Shown one piece after another: positions 63,230 to 64,000 of a stretch of 64,000 bases of DNA (position 1 is the stretch's first letter; each line of letters opens with the position of its first letter). The stretch comes from Epiperipatus broadwayi (taxonomy: Eukaryota > Onychophora > Udeonychophora > Euonychophora > Peripatidae). The translations under genes were made by a program, and so were the position numbers. Where the stretch lies: NCBI GenBank assembly GCA_028023455.1, contig JAQFVV010012666.1, forward strand, positions 574,847 to 638,846, read 5' to 3'. The notes beneath the pieces are model-generated. The model ran no database searches. It was not told the origin of the DNA and worked only from the letters and a program-made list of their open reading frames with translations.

Positions 63230-64000
63230 TCATGGTTTATTATTATTATGTGTAAAATGTTTGATTTTGGATGATACTAGGTTAATAAAACAAAACCATG
63301 CATCAATTCGTTGCAAGGACAATATATCAATTTTCCTAAAATATATGTATCTTTCTGACATCAATGCTTCGGGTGTGGCAGATTTTAAAAGCGATCTAAT
63401 TGTATTATTAAATGGCCAAACAGGTTTTACGTGAATAATTAGCTTCAAATTTACATTCAAAGTCAGGTGATCAGAAAATGTTACTGGCTGCAAGGAAGGA
63501 GAAATTTGATAATGTAATTCAGGTGAATAAAAATATAAATCGATTAAAGATGAATTTTTCTTTGTATAAAATGATATAGTGTTGGAAGAGAAGAATCCCT
63601 CAGCATTCATTAAATGTTTACTGATCATATGCAAGTACTTCCTAACAAAATCACAGTAAGGTATGTTGAAATCTCCAATCATAATTGTAGGATATGAGTT
63701 TGTACTTAAAAGCAAAGTAATCTTATTGATTAATTGACTTATTATGGAAGTTTTATTATATAAATACAGGCCTATAATATTTATTGTAAAAGATGTATGA
63801 ATTAAAGAAATTATAATCATGTGCTGTTCATGATAAATTATTCTGAATGTTTGAAATGGTGATTTATGATGGAATAAAATTCCAATCCCAGCTGCAGCCA
63901 TTACATTTACTGAAAAATGGCAATATCCAAATTTACATAAAAAAATTTGGGGATTAATAGGTGAATTTACAGAATACTTTGTCTCTGTAAAAGGTATTAT
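63230..64000 (-). CDS. Apurinic-type endonuclease domain of a non-LTR retrotransposon, 5' partial
   Basis: The frame is open from the window edge; the ATG at 63901 is internal. In order: FTETKYS near 63980, with the conserved ETK glutamate, GIGILF, GLYLYN, MIGDFNIPY (the GDFN metal-site motif), SSLIDLYF, and FSDHLTL (the SDH motif). These are the catalytic blocks of the exonuclease-endonuclease-phosphatase fold that nicks target DNA in non-LTR elements. The frame stays intact for about 257 residues and stops at 63230. The RT that should follow is heavily broken. An L1/Tx1-like clade is suggested by the FLGFPL block downstream; this is tentative. Confidence 0.85.
   Translation of the reverse strand: MIPFTETKYSVNSPINPQIFLCKFGYCHFSVNVMAAAGIGILFHHKSPFQTFRIIYHEQHMIIISLIHTSFTINIIGLYLYNKTSIISQLINKITLLLSTNSYPTIMIGDFNIPYCDFVRKYLHMISKHLMNAEGFFSSNTISFYTKKNSSLIDLYFYSPELHYQISPSLQPVTFSDHLTLNVNLKLIIHVKPVWPFNNTIRSLLKSATPEALMSERYIYFRKIDILSLQRIDAWFCFINLVSSKIKHFTHNNNKP

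Overview
The window is a very AT-rich piece of a eukaryotic, almost certainly animal, genome with essentially no compact gene content. It holds one believable host exon, an immunoglobulin-fold exon on the minus strand at 5204-5443. The rest is nested retroelements, palindromic repeats and long microsatellites, mostly (TA)n. The exact organism cannot be named. An invertebrate is suggested by the mix of Penelope-like elements (PLEs) with GIY-YIG endonucleases, hammerhead-ribozyme repeats, a Ty3/gypsy element and low GC.

Layout. 1-1299: PLE reverse transcriptase and GIY-YIG endonuclease, broken by a TA tract. 4399-5070: 3' end of a second PLE of the same family (minus). 5204-5443: Ig exon. 6610-7130: decayed third PLE (minus). 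7131-14861: AT-rich filler, microsatellites and a TA-linked palindrome (12.2-12.5 kb). 14962-24914: an LTR-type element (element A) with about 1.3 kb of matching LTR sequence, a polypurine tract and a single gag-like gene with no pol. The gene encodes an 18-residue coiled-coil repeat, then a basic domain repeating every 30 residues. It is interrupted by a 1.9 kb array of about 465-bp units, each carrying a hammerhead ribozyme. 31181-32432: a second, independent ribozyme-unit array. 33755-34432: a palindrome with tRNA-like pol III boxes in both arms. 34563-43699: a degraded Ty3/gypsy element (gag, protease, RT, RNase H, integrase). 48085-60348: a minus-strand LTR element (element C) with roughly 2.8 kb LTRs and a decayed gag-like gene. 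One of its LTRs is split by a 4.4 kb solo-LTR-like insertion (54062-58460), itself split by a PLE that has inverted terminal repeats with ribozyme motifs. 62103-64000: a minus-strand non-LTR element with an apurinic-type endonuclease and a decayed RT.

How the parts relate. The LTR elements share TGTAA...TTACA termini and usually abut (TA)n tracts, which seem to be their preferred target. Elements A and C carry only a gag-like gene and would need pol functions from a partner such as the gypsy element, whose own first ORF also has 18-residue coiled-coil repeats. The ribozyme arrays have 12-13 bp target duplications, no terminal inverted repeats and no coding capacity. They look like retrozymes or PLE-terminal-repeat derivatives that would rely on PLE machinery. 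Nearly every coding region is broken by stops or frameshifts. The main live possibilities are the ribozymes, the 30-residue repeat protein and the Ig exon.
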